From contig CALIOL010000191.1 of NCBI GenBank assembly GCA_938044705.1, forward strand, positions 1 to 38,876: a stretch of DNA of 38,876 nucleotides, read 5' to 3'. The position numbers and the translations under genes were made by a program. Source of the DNA: an uncultured Ilumatobacter sp. GTDB lineage: Bacteria; Actinomycetota; Acidimicrobiia; Acidimicrobiales; Ilumatobacteraceae. Shown in pieces: positions 14,349 to 22,450 of this stretch (its first letter is position 1; each line of letters begins with the position of its first letter). A model generated the notes under the pieces. That model saw only the letters and a list, made by a program, of their open reading frames with translations. It was not told where the DNA came from and did no database searches.

Positions 14349-15509
14349 TCATTCGCTGATCACGCGGCACAACTCTTCCATCGCCGAGACCGAATGGCCC
14401 TCGACGAACGCATCGAGGTGGGGGAGCGCAGCTGCCATTCCCCGTGCCAACGGTGCATACCCAGGGGTGACCTTCAGCGGGTTCACCCACACCAGCCGAT
14501 GCGTGACGCGATGGAGGCGTTCCATCTGCGCATCCAGAACCTCGGGATCGCCGCGGTCCCAGCCGTCGGAGAGCACGACCACGATCGAGTTACGCGCCAG
14601 CCCGCGAACGCCCCACTCGTCGTTGAACTCCCGCAGCCCGTCACCGAGCCGAGTGCCGCCACTCCAGTCGATGACCCGCTCGGACGCCGCGGCGAGTGCG
14701 ACGTCGGGGTCGCGGCTGTCGAGCTCGCGCGTGATGCGTGTGAGTCGCGTGCCCAAGGCGAACGCTTCGACCTTCTGGCGGCCGGCCACCGCCGCGTGGA
14801 CGAACCGCAGCAGGGCTCGCGCATAAGGCTCCATCGAGCCGCTGACGTCGAGCAGCAGCACCAAGCGCCGCAACCGGGTGCGTGGCTGGCGGTGGTGTCG
14901 CTCGATCGGTTCGCCGCCCGAGCGGATCGCCGCCTGCATCGTGCGCCTGATATCGGGGCGGGTGGTCTGGCGTGCCGAGGGCCCGAGGCGCAGCGAGGCC
15001 CGCGGTGACCCCACGAGCCGCAGGTTCGACATCAACTCCTGAGCGAGCACGAGCTCGTCGGAGCTGTACTGAGCGAAATCCTTGTGGCGAAGCACTTCGG
15101 TGGTCGAGAAGCGCAGCTCGATGGTCGGGTCGTCGTTCGCGTCGGCGGTCTCCGGACCGTCGTCGCTCTCGTCGTCTTCGGCATCGACAGCAATGGTGAT
15201 CGAGAGCGGGTCGTCCTCTTCGGCGTCTTCGCCCGTCGAGCGGCGATGTTCGAAGAACACCTTGAACGCTCGGTCGAACACCTCGATGTCTTCGGGGCGA
15301 CGAGCCAGCGTTGCGCGACCGGACCAGTAGACGCCGTCGCGATCGTCCAGACCGACAGCGCAGAGTGCTTCGGCAAACGTGTGCGTGCAGCTCGTGGGCA
15401 CCTTCATGCCGGCACCTCGCAGCACACGGGTGAACGCCACAGCGATTTCAGCCGAGTCGCTGCGTTGCGGTGTCGACCGGTCAGCAGTCGATGGAGGCGC
15501 CCAATTCAT
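14349..15509 (-). CDS. coxE: CoxE-like von Willebrand factor A protein
   Basis: A 386-residue CoxE-family VWA protein, which works with the CoxD ATPase in building the copper/molybdenum centre of CO dehydrogenase or relatives. The N-terminal 90 residues are helical (AEIAVAFTRVLRGAGMKV, then YWSGRATLARRPEDIEVFDR). An acidic, variable linker follows (about 92-128). The VWA domain starts near 213 and has the metal-ion site DVSGSM (221-226), a Thr in SGGTRLGDG and Asp in LSDGWDRGDP, so all five usual metal ligands appear present. The ATG at 15509 has GGAG eight bases upstream. CoxD ends 19 bases before this start, and the XdhC pair follows, giving the common order coxD-coxE-xdhC. Confidence 0.94.
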   Translation of the reverse strand: MNWAPPSTADRSTPQRSDSAEIAVAFTRVLRGAGMKVPTSCTHTFAEALCAVGLDDRDGVYWSGRATLARRPEDIEVFDRAFKVFFEHRRSTGEDAEEDDPLSITIAVDAEDDESDDGPETADANDDPTIELRFSTTEVLRHKDFAQYSSDELVLAQELMSNLRLVGSPRASLRLGPSARQTTRPDIRRTMQAAIRSGGEPIERHHRQPRTRLRRLVLLLDVSGSMEPYARALLRFVHAAVAGRQKVEAFALGTRLTRITRELDSRDPDVALAAASERVIDWSGGTRLGDGLREFNDEWGVRGLARNSIVVVLSDGWDRGDPEVLDAQMERLHRVTHRLVWVNPLKVTPGYAPLARGMAAALPHLDAFVEGHSVSAMEELCRVISE

Positions 15510-15528
15510 CGGGTTGCTCCCACACGAG

Positions 15529-16446
15529 TCACCCGTGCATCAGCCCCTTCTCGAAGGCTTGTTTCACGACCGCGGCGACGCCGTGCTGGTCGACTCGCTG
15601 ATGGTCTTCTCGATACTTGAGCACTGTGCCGAGCGTGTTCGTCACCAGCGTGTCGTCGAGCTTGGTTGCGCCGAGCTTGCCGAGCGCCGCGGCCCAGTCG
15701 ATGGTCTCGGCGACCCCGGGTGGCTTGTAGAGATTGAGGTCGCGCATGGCCTCAACGGCGGCGGCGACCTGACGGGCGAGTCCGTCGTCGACGCCGGGGA
15801 CCCGCAGCTTCACGATTTCCACTTCGCGCTCGAACCCAGGATGCTCGACCCAGTGATACAGGCATCGACGCTTCAGAGCGTCGTGCACGTCGCGGGTTCG
15901 GTTCGACGTGAGGACGACGAGTGGCGGCCGCTCGGCTCGGAACACGCCGACCTCGGGCACGGTGATCTGGAAGTCGGAGAGCACCTCGAGCAGGTACGCC
16001 TCGAACTCGTCGTCGGCTCGGTCGATCTCGTCGATGAGCAAGACAGGCGGCGGCCCTTCGACCGGCGAAATCGCTCGCAGCAGTGCGCGCTTCACCATGA
16101 ACCGCTCGCCGTAGAGCTGAGCTTCGAGGTCGTCCGACGTCATCGACGCCGATTCCCCGGTCGCTTCGGTAGCGCGCAGATGCAACAGCTGGCGCGAGTA
16201 GTCCCAGTCGTACACCGCCTGGGCCACGTCGATGCCCTCGTAGCACTGGAGGCGGATCAGTTCGCCGCCGGTCATCGAAGCGAGCGCCTTGGCCAATTCG
16301 GTCTTGCCAACGCCGGCTTCGCCTTCGAGTAGCAACGGGCGCTGCAACGTCATCGCCAGGAACACGGCGGTGGAGATGCCCTCGTCGGGGAGGTAGCCCT
16401 GCGCTGCCAAGGAGGTGCTGACGGTGTTCACATCGCTCGACGTCAC
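15529..16446 (-). CDS. coxD: CoxD-like MoxR AAA+ ATPase
   Basis: A 305-residue AAA+ ATPase of the MoxR/CoxD type. Walker A is GEAGVGKT (42-49), Walker B VLLIDEIDRAD (135-145), and the sensor-1 segment is VLTSNRTRD. The features GIDVAQAVYDWDYSRQLLHLR and LYGERFMVKRALLRAI are characteristic of CoxD rather than generic MoxR. CoxD unfolds or remodels the apo-hydroxylase so that its metal cluster can be built, with CoxE as partner; that gene follows immediately. The start is a GTG at 16446 with no obvious ribosome site, facing the divergent secreted propeller gene across 123 bases. The large, middle and small hydroxylase subunits are not in this window. Confidence 0.94.
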   Translation of the reverse strand: MTSSDVNTVSTSLAAQGYLPDEGISTAVFLAMTLQRPLLLEGEAGVGKTELAKALASMTGGELIRLQCYEGIDVAQAVYDWDYSRQLLHLRATEATGESASMTSDDLEAQLYGERFMVKRALLRAISPVEGPPPVLLIDEIDRADDEFEAYLLEVLSDFQITVPEVGVFRAERPPLVVLTSNRTRDVHDALKRRCLYHWVEHPGFEREVEIVKLRVPGVDDGLARQVAAAVEAMRDLNLYKPPGVAETIDWAAALGKLGATKLDDTLVTNTLGTVLKYREDHQRVDQHGVAAVVKQAFEKGLMHG

Positions 16447-16569
16447 CGTGCCGAGACTACAGACCCGATGGGGCGCGCTCCCTGTGCAGCGATGAGCCGT
16501 GTCCCCCGAACCGGGTCGTGCGAACGTGTCACCTTCGCCTACTCAGAGCAACGAGCAGCGGGAGCGCGC

Positions 16570-17973
16570 ATGAGCGAACACGACCGACACCGACGAACCA
16601 CCGCAGACCGAGCGAGAGACGTCGCGCTCGGCGTGACCTCCGTCGTGGTGCTGACGATGGTCGTCATCCCCGCCGCCGCGGATGCGGCGCGATCCGTCGA
16701 GGCCTCCGGCCGCATCGACTCCGCAGCCGTTGTTTCAGCACCAGCGGAACGGGTCGACCCGCCGACCACCCCCACCGGCTCGACCCCGTCGGCCACCTTG
16801 CCGCCACCCGACGTGCCGACCGACCTGGTGACGGGGTTCGACGCCACACCGCCGTCGCCAACGTGGACTCGGCCTGCGCTCTTCGTTTCGTCTCCCGATC
16901 CTGCCTATGGCTCACTGGTTCGCCGAATGACCTCGGCAGACGGGACCCGGTTCGACCGCAACACCTACAGCCGCCGTCAGGCCGAAAACGCGGACGGCAC
17001 CATGTTCTTCACGTATCACGGCGACGCCGTGTACCGGGTGTACGACCGAGCGTCAGGCGACCTCATCCGCATTCTCGACATCCACCCCGACTCCGAACCG
17101 CAGTGGCATCCGACCGACCCAGACGCGATCAGACACATCGCGGGCTCGAACTCCTACGTCGGCGACCTCACGTACCTCGAGACCAGCGTCGGGAGCGGCC
17201 AACAGCGAACGATTGCTGACTTGACGACGCGAGTGCAGGCGGTGTTCCCGGCAGCGCTGTATCTCGCCGACAAGGCCGAGGGTTCGCCCAGCGCTGACGG
17301 GAACCGACTCGCATGGATGGTCCACGACGGCAACGAAGATGCCATCGGCATCGTGAGCTACGACCTCGCCGACGACGAGATCTTGGGGACGGCGACGCTC
17401 GACCCGACCGCAGGTCGTCTGGACTGGGTGTCTGCGTCGCCGACCGGTGAGTACGTGATGGCGGGCTACGTCGATGCGACCGTCGTGCTCGACGCTGACC
17501 TCACGCGGCCACGTCGGATCAACGACAAGGCCGACCACAGCGACATCGCACTCACCGCCGCTGGCCGCGACGCATACGTGTACATCGACTTCAGCGCCGG
17601 TGCGGACGGTGGTTGGCTGATGTCGGTCGAGCTCGACACACTCGCTCGAACGAGACTGTTCGACCTCTACGACGACGCGAACACGAGCGTCCACGTGTCG
17701 GGCAAGGGGTACGACCGGCCCGGCTGGGTCGTGGTCTCCACGTACAACTGCAAGGTCCCCGGCGCCTGGTCGTGCGAAAAGGTGTTCGCGGTGGAGTTGG
17801 CGACGGGCTTGATCGTGCATCTGGCCCACACGTACAACTGTGGCGACAACTACTGGACCGAGACGCATGCTGTCGTGAACCGATCCTTCACTCGCGTGTT
17901 CTTCAACTCTGATGCGGGGTCGTGCGGCATCGACGCTGAGGTCTACGAGATCGAGGTGCCGCCGCTCCCGTGA
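16570..17973 (+). CDS. Secreted beta-propeller-like protein, paralogue of the anti-sigma sensor domain
   Basis: A 467-residue exported or N-terminally anchored protein. The ATG at 16570 has GGGAG seven bases upstream; an in-frame extension to 16468 is not supported. Residues 1-25 are charged, then a hydrophobic stretch (ALGVTSVVVLTMVVIPAAADAA) forms a signal peptide or anchor. A Pro/Thr-rich linker leads to strand-rich repeats typical of a propeller (QAENADGTMFFTYHGDAVYR, YDRASGDLIRILDI, QWHPTDPDAIRHI). The last 90 residues hold four Cys (YNCKVPGAWSCEK, YNCGDNYW, GSCGID) that may form disulfides. Repeated local matches to the anti-sigma-like protein at 18008 (NADG, the SG..I..LD strand, W..TDP, LAH, VF.S..G..ID near the end) indicate common ancestry. 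No enzymatic motif is seen. Confidence 0.85.
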   Translation: MSEHDRHRRTTADRARDVALGVTSVVVLTMVVIPAAADAARSVEASGRIDSAAVVSAPAERVDPPTTPTGSTPSATLPPPDVPTDLVTGFDATPPSPTWTRPALFVSSPDPAYGSLVRRMTSADGTRFDRNTYSRRQAENADGTMFFTYHGDAVYRVYDRASGDLIRILDIHPDSEPQWHPTDPDAIRHIAGSNSYVGDLTYLETSVGSGQQRTIADLTTRVQAVFPAALYLADKAEGSPSADGNRLAWMVHDGNEDAIGIVSYDLADDEILGTATLDPTAGRLDWVSASPTGEYVMAGYVDATVVLDADLTRPRRINDKADHSDIALTAAGRDAYVYIDFSAGADGGWLMSVELDTLARTRLFDLYDDANTSVHVSGKGYDRPGWVVVSTYNCKVPGAWSCEKVFAVELATGLIVHLAHTYNCGDNYWTETHAVVNRSFTRVFFNSDAGSCGIDAEVYEIEVPPLP

Positions 17974-18007
17974 CGCCAGCCGGGCAGGGGAGAGCCGGTG
18001 CGGGACC

Positions 18008-19477
18008 TCAGTCGGGGAGCGAGATCAGGTACGTGTCGACGGCGTCGGCACCGAAGTTCGAACTGAACACCACGCTCGATCCGTCGGGAGCGATGGCGAC
18101 GTACGGGGTCGACCAATTGCCGAATTCGTCAGCGTCGAACATCCGGTGATGGGCGAGCCGGAACGTCGTGTCGTTCGCCAGGTCGATCACCAGTACCTCA
18201 TCGTCGAGCGTGCCCGGCTCGCTTGCTTCGGGAGAGGTGATGATCGCGACGAGCGTCGAGTCGGCGCCGCCTGCCACGCCGATGGTGGTGCCCGTCGGTG
18301 GGTACGGGTATCCGGTCGCTTGGCCGGTGATGACCTGCTGCTCTCCCGTGTCGAGGTCGATCTTGACGGCCGTGCCGATCAGGTCGCCGTCGGCGTCATC
18401 GAACACGGTGGCCACGAGGACATCTCGACCCTCGTCGTCGAGTGCGAGCGCCGCTGCGGACACCTCGACATCGACGACGACGCCGGTCGGTTCGAGGCCG
18501 GCGTCGAGGACGATGATCTCGTCGTCGTCGACGAGCACGAATCCGCGTCCTGAGGACATCGTCAGAGGAGTGTCGACGGTGCCGTTCGTCGACGTCAGCG
18601 CAGGCCGCCGTGCGGTGACGGTGCGCGTCGCCGTGTCGTACGCGATCCAGTCGACGGTGTCACCGGTGCGACACGCGATCGCCATCAGCGAGTTTCGCCC
18701 TGCCGATGCACCGGCGACGTCGCCGAAGTCGGCTGCGTCGCACTCGCCGGGTATCGGATGCACGGTTGTGTCACCGCCCACTTCCACCTCGACGAACGCC
18801 GCAAGCGATGAGTCCAGGTATCGAAGCAGGTTCGGGTCGGTTGCGTCCCAGGCGATGTCTTCGATGTCCGTCGCTGAAGACAGATCCAGTGTGTCGACGA
18901 TCTCACCGGAGGTGGGGTCGACGATGATGTGGCCCGGTGCGACGACGCCGGTGCGGTACAGCAAGAGCAAGCTGCCGTCGGCGTTGTACACCTGTGACGT
19001 CGACGACGCTGGTGCGATCACCGCGCCGGTTTCGGCGTCGGAGAGCTTCGTGACGGTCGTTCCGAAGTCTGGTTCGGTGAACGCGTCACCACGAGCGACG
19101 GGTGCGATCGGCGTGAGCGGTCGTGGTTCGAGGTCACTCACGAGCGGAGCGATCGGGTCGGCCGGTGGAAGCGGCGTCGCGGCAGACGTCGAAGGTGATG
19201 TCGCCGGCACGGTGGAGCCTGTCGTGCTGGCCGGCGGCGTGCTGGCCGGCTCGGTGAGCACGATGTCGTCGGCTGGGCGGCGAGCGACAAGGAATGCGCC
19301 GACGGCGAAGACGGCCACCAGCACCGCCGCAGCGACAAGCGGGATCGCCGAGCGGTCGCGATTCCGTGCCTGCTTAGCGGCGGGACGGCCGTCGACGAGA
19401 TGGGGTACCTCGATTCCATCGACCTCGCGGCGCAGCGATTCGGCCGCTGCTGACAGGCGGCGATCCAGCTCGTCCAT
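18008..19477 (-). CDS. Membrane anti-sigma-like protein with extracytoplasmic propeller domain
   Basis: A 489-residue single-pass membrane protein directly after an ECF sigma gene. The cytoplasmic part is short (about 1-44, LDRRLSAAAESLRREVDGIE). It is followed by one membrane helix (IPLVAAAVLVAVFAVGAFLVA) and a Pro/Ala/Ser/Thr linker encoded by near-identical 13-base repeats at 19223-19235 and 19238-19250. The remaining 360 residues are strand-rich with propeller-like repeats (QVYNADGSLLLLY, DPTSGEIVDTLDLS, IAWDATDPNLLRYL, VVFSSNFGADAVDTYLISL). The position matches an anti-sigma factor; a zinc-type HxxxCxxC motif is absent. The start is either GTG 19480 (GTGA overlap) or ATG 19477 (TGATG), both coupled to the sigma stop. 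The sensor part is paralogous to the convergent secreted protein. Confidence 0.85.
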   Translation of the reverse strand: MDELDRRLSAAAESLRREVDGIEVPHLVDGRPAAKQARNRDRSAIPLVAAAVLVAVFAVGAFLVARRPADDIVLTEPASTPPASTTGSTVPATSPSTSAATPLPPADPIAPLVSDLEPRPLTPIAPVARGDAFTEPDFGTTVTKLSDAETGAVIAPASSTSQVYNADGSLLLLYRTGVVAPGHIIVDPTSGEIVDTLDLSSATDIEDIAWDATDPNLLRYLDSSLAAFVEVEVGGDTTVHPIPGECDAADFGDVAGASAGRNSLMAIACRTGDTVDWIAYDTATRTVTARRPALTSTNGTVDTPLTMSSGRGFVLVDDDEIIVLDAGLEPTGVVVDVEVSAAALALDDEGRDVLVATVFDDADGDLIGTAVKIDLDTGEQQVITGQATGYPYPPTGTTIGVAGGADSTLVAIITSPEASEPGTLDDEVLVIDLANDTTFRLAHHRMFDADEFGNWSTPYVAIAPDGSSVVFSSNFGADAVDTYLISLPD

Positions 19478-20031
19478 CACGCCTGCCCTTCCAGCTGGGT
19501 ACGAAGTGTCGAGCGGCCGCGAGTCAGGTGTGTCTTGACGGACTCGGTGCCGATCTCGAGCACCCGCGCGATTTCTTCGTTGGCGAGGTCATCCCAGTAC
19601 CGCAGCGCGAGAACCTGGGCTTGACGTCGGGGGAGTGCTCGAACGAGATCCCACATCTCCCGATCGGATACGGGAATGTCGAGGTCGGGCGAAGGGCGTG
19701 AGCGAAGCCGCACCAACAGCTTCGCCTCGGTCGTCCGTCGCCGCCCTCTCGACGTGGCCGAGTTGGCGAGCACGCGCCGAGTCCATGCGAGTGGGTCGTC
19801 GTAGGAGCTGAGGCGGTTCCAGTTGTCGTGAACTTTGACGAACGCCTCTTGAACGAGTTCCTCGGCGACTCCCTTGTCTCCGCACAACACGATCCCGAGG
19901 CCGACCAGCGTCCGGTAGTGGGCCCGATAGAAGGTGTCGAAGTCGCTGCCGGCGGGGTCGTTCAAGGGCGCGACGGCAGTGGGTTGCCCAACGCTTTGGT
20001 CAGAGGTGGTGGGAGATCGACGAATCGTCAT
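19477..20031 (-). CDS. ECF-type RNA polymerase sigma factor
   Basis: A 184-residue extracytoplasmic-function sigma factor. Region 2 (about 30-95) has FDTFYRAHYRTLVGLGIVLC, then AEELVQEAFVKVHDNW and LAWTRRVLANSA. Region 4 (about 123-180) has LPRRQAQVLALRYWDDLANEEIARVLEIGTESVKTHL in one helix-turn-helix unit (written here across 37 residues: LPRRQAQVLA through SVKTHL). The spacing of regions 2 and 4 and the length match SigE/SigM-like ECFs. The ATG at 20031 follows an in-frame GTG at 20043 that could add four residues; neither has a strong ribosome site. The stop overlaps the anti-sigma-like gene, the standard arrangement. Target promoters cannot be assigned. Confidence 0.95.
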   Translation of the reverse strand: MTIRRSPTTSDQSVGQPTAVAPLNDPAGSDFDTFYRAHYRTLVGLGIVLCGDKGVAEELVQEAFVKVHDNWNRLSSYDDPLAWTRRVLANSATSRGRRRTTEAKLLVRLRSRPSPDLDIPVSDREMWDLVRALPRRQAQVLALRYWDDLANEEIARVLEIGTESVKTHLTRGRSTLRTQLEGQA

Positions 20032-20109
20032 CGCAGCGGACACACGATGACACGTTCGAGCGGTCTCTCGCGGGGGACGCGCTGCTGAAGTGAATTGCGA
20101 ACTGCTCGG

Positions 20110-20592
20110 TCAGCCTGCGCCGCGAGCTTCGATGATCTCGGTGACGACGTTGTAGGGCCAACCGTCGGGAAGATCTGTCGGCAGGTCGGGAAGCGGGAGG
20201 ATCGATGACCGTTCCTCACCCATTTCGACGTAACCGAAGTCCTCGCGAGCGGCTTCGCGGATCCCGTCGGCGGTTTCGAGACGGTTCGTCTCGGCTTCGA
20301 GCTCCGCATTCACGCGCTGCAGTTCGTCGAGTTGGGCTTGGCGTTGATCGATGTCCACGGACTGGTCTTGCCACGTGGGGATCGGAAGCACGAAGACGGC
20401 AAAGGCGATCGCGCCGACGATGCCCAGCGCAAAGATGCCCATGAATGCTGCGACGCGAGGCCGGCGCGAAATCCGTTTGTCCACCGGGATCGGCCGCGTG
20501 AAGTCGCCGAGCCGAGAACGACCTTCGTCAGCGGCCTTGACGCCCGCAGGGCGCGGGATCGAGGTGGTTTTCGAACGGGGCACAGCAGTCAT
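20110..20592 (-). CDS. FtsB/DivIC-family septum protein
   Basis: A 160-residue bitopic membrane protein of the FtsB/DivIC septum-formation-initiator family, part of the FtsQLB complex that activates septal wall synthesis. The N-terminal 47 residues are basic and cytoplasmic. A membrane helix spans about 48-70 (AAFMGIFALGIVGAIAFAVF). A coiled coil covers about 78-107 (DQRQAQLDELQRVNAELEAE), then the family signature IREAAREDFGYVEMGE (111-126). The ATG at 20592 is preferred over 20643, which would place extra residues in the intergenic hairpin region. In many actinobacteria this gene lies between eno and DUF501; here it follows a SulP transporter, and DUF501 is elsewhere. Confidence 0.9.
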   Translation of the reverse strand: MTAVPRSKTTSIPRPAGVKAADEGRSRLGDFTRPIPVDKRISRRPRVAAFMGIFALGIVGAIAFAVFVLPIPTWQDQSVDIDQRQAQLDELQRVNAELEAETNRLETADGIREAAREDFGYVEMGEERSSILPLPDLPTDLPDGWPYNVVTEIIEARGAG

Positions 20593-20636
20593 TGTGGCAG
20601 CACGGTGCAAGGTTTGGCGGTCATTCGCGACAATCG

Positions 20637-20657
20637 ACCTCACGTCAAGGGTGAGGT
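20637..20657 (-). terminator. Hairpin after the SulP gene
   Basis: ACCTCAC (20637-20643) and GTGAGGT (20651-20657) pair perfectly around a seven-base loop, 13 bases after the SulP stop at 20671 (minus strand) and before the FtsB-like start. No clear T-run follows. It could partly separate the two genes. Confidence 0.4.
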
Positions 20658-20670
20658 GGAGGGTCGAGTG

Positions 20671-22230
20671 TCAGTGGTTGCTGACTTCGCCCGAGGTGCG
20701 GTCGTGGAGGTCGGCGGCGTGAGGGTTGAGCCCCACGATGTGTGCGTCGATGCCACGTTCGGCGAATTTCGCCACGACGGCGTCCAACGCGACGATCGCT
20801 GAGGTGTCCCACACGCGGGCGTCGGTGAGGTCGATCTCGACCCGCTTGACCTTGACCGAGTCGTAGTCGAAGGCATGGACCAAGTCGTTGGTCGACGCAA
20901 AGAAGAGCTGCCCGGTGACGGCGTAGAGCCGCTCGTGGTTGTCGGGGTCGACGACGCTGGTGACGTTCACGAGGTGCGATACGTGGCGCACGAAGAAGAT
21001 CGCCGAGAGCAGCACACCTGCGGCCACGCCGTAGGCGAGGTTGTGGGTGATGACCACGATCGCAACGGTGGTGATCATCACTGCCGTTTCGGTCTTGGGC
21101 ATCTTCTTGAGGGTGGACGGCGCGATGCTCTTCCAGTTGAACGTCCCGATCGAGACCATGATCATCACGGCGACGAGCGCCGCCATCGGGATCCGAGCGA
21201 CGAGGTCGCCGAGCGCCAGGATGAGAATGAGCAAGAAGACGCCCGATGCAAGCGTCGAGAGGCGGGTGCGCCCACCGGAGCGATGGTTGATCATCGACTG
21301 GCCGATCATGGCGCAACCGGCCATCCCGCCGAGGAAGCCGGTGGCGATGTTCGCAACGCCCTGGCCGCGTGACTCCAGGTTCTTGTCGGAGTCCGTATCG
21401 GTCATGTCGTCGAGCAACTGCGCCGTGAGCAATGACTCGAGGAGGCCGACGAACGTCAACGTGAGAGCGAATGGGAAGATGATCCCGAGCGTCTCCAAGG
21501 TGAACGGCACGTCGGGCAGCGCGAAGAACGGGAGCGTGTCGGGCAGTTCTCCCATGTCTCCGACGTTGGGGAGCGTCCAATCCATGGCGATGGCCGAACC
21601 GGCGATCACGGCGATGGCGACGAGAGGCGACGGAACCGCTTTGAAGATGCGAGGAAGGCCGTAGATGATCGCGAGACCCACGAGGATCACGACGATGTTC
21701 ATGAACAGCTCGCGGTCGCGAACAGCGGAGGTTTCATCCGAGAGCAAGATGTGCGGCATCTGCGCCATGAAGATCAGGATCGCGAGCGCATTGACGAAGC
21801 CGAGCATCACCGTTCTCGGAACGAATCGCATCAAGGCCCCGATACCGAGCGCCCCGAAAAGGATCTGCATCGCTCCAGCGAGAATCGTCGCAGCGAAGAG
21901 ATAGCCGATGCCGTAGTCGGCAACGAGCGGCACGACCACGAGCGCCATGGCTCCGGTCGCGGCGGAGATCATGCCCATCCGGCCGCCGGTCATCGAGATG
22001 ATGATCGCGATCGAGAACGAGGCGTACAGGCCCACCTTGGGGTCGACGCCGGCGATGATCGAGAACGAGATCGCTTCGGGGATCAACGCGAGCGCCACCA
22101 CGAGACCGGACAAGATGTCGGCTTTCGGGTTCGAGAACCACGCGCTCTTCTGAAGCACGTGTGAGCGGTCTCGATCCTGAGACTCCTCAGGGTTCGCGAA
22201 CTCGGGCATGGACGAGTCGGTCACAGACAT
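20671..22230 (-). CDS. SulP-family anion transporter with STAS domain
   Basis: A 519-residue SulP (SLC26-type) transporter. The N-terminal membrane domain carries the family signature near [20 protein letters not shown] and [11 protein letters not shown], then [20 protein letters not shown], with about ten further membrane segments. A C-terminal STAS domain (about 415-519) has [23 protein letters not shown] written over 23 residues, from VKRVEI to VALD. SulP proteins move sulfate, bicarbonate or other anions; the substrate is not decidable here. The ATG at 22230 has AAAGGTG ten bases upstream; the longer open frame to 22293 was rejected. It is followed by the FtsB-like gene after a small hairpin and preceded by a 220-base gap. 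Confidence 0.95.
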   Translation of the reverse strand: MSVTDSSMPEFANPEESQDRDRSHVLQKSAWFSNPKADILSGLVVALALIPEAISFSIIAGVDPKVGLYASFSIAIIISMTGGRMGMISAATGAMALVVVPLVADYGIGYLFAATILAGAMQILFGALGIGALMRFVPRTVMLGFVNALAILIFMAQMPHILLSDETSAVRDRELFMNIVVILVGLAIIYGLPRIFKAVPSPLVAIAVIAGSAIAMDWTLPNVGDMGELPDTLPFFALPDVPFTLETLGIIFPFALTLTFVGLLESLLTAQLLDDMTDTDSDKNLESRGQGVANIATGFLGGMAGCAMIGQSMINHRSGGRTRLSTLASGVFLLILILALGDLVARIPMAALVAVMIMVSIGTFNWKSIAPSTLKKMPKTETAVMITTVAIVVITHNLAYGVAAGVLLSAIFFVRHVSHLVNVTSVVDPDNHERLYAVTGQLFFASTNDLVHAFDYDSVKVKRVEIDLTDARVWDTSAIVALDAVVAKFAERGIDAHIVGLNPHAADLHDRTSGEVSNH

Positions 22231-22359
22231 GTTGGTTGCACCTTTTCCCTGTCGGGGTCTCGGACGTTCCGGACCACCGACCTGGTGGGCCACGCATCAC
22301 GACGCCGAACATTGGGGGCGCCTGCTCCGACATCTCTTCATCGGCAGCGAGACCAAGGT

Positions 22360-22375
22360 ACGAGAGTGATCTCGT
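22360..22375. promoter_or_regulatory. Palindrome upstream of the SulP gene
   Basis: ACGAGA-GTGA-TCTCGT is a perfect six-base inverted repeat with four bases between, 130 bases upstream of the SulP start in the AT-richer part of a 220-base gap. It is a plausible operator for a dimeric regulator. No promoter boxes are sure. Confidence 0.35.
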
Positions 22376-22407
22376 GAATTCGTGCAATGTCGCATGTGTC
22401 ACGCCCG

Positions 22408-22423
22408 AGCCGACGGGTCGGCT
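22408..22423 (-). terminator. Hairpin after dxs
   Basis: AGCCGA-CGGG-TCGGCT (stem extendable to seven pairs) lies 28-43 bases after the dxs stop at 22451. No T-run follows, so it is a weak terminator candidate. Confidence 0.4.
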
Positions 22424-22450
22424 GGAGGCGATGACCTGAGCCTGCGGGGT

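Noticed and set aside
22187-22402. A 71-codon minus-strand frame in the gap upstream of SulP
   Set aside because: It starts just after the dxs hairpin and overlaps the SulP start out of frame. Third-position GC is much lower than in real genes here, so it looks like leader sequence.
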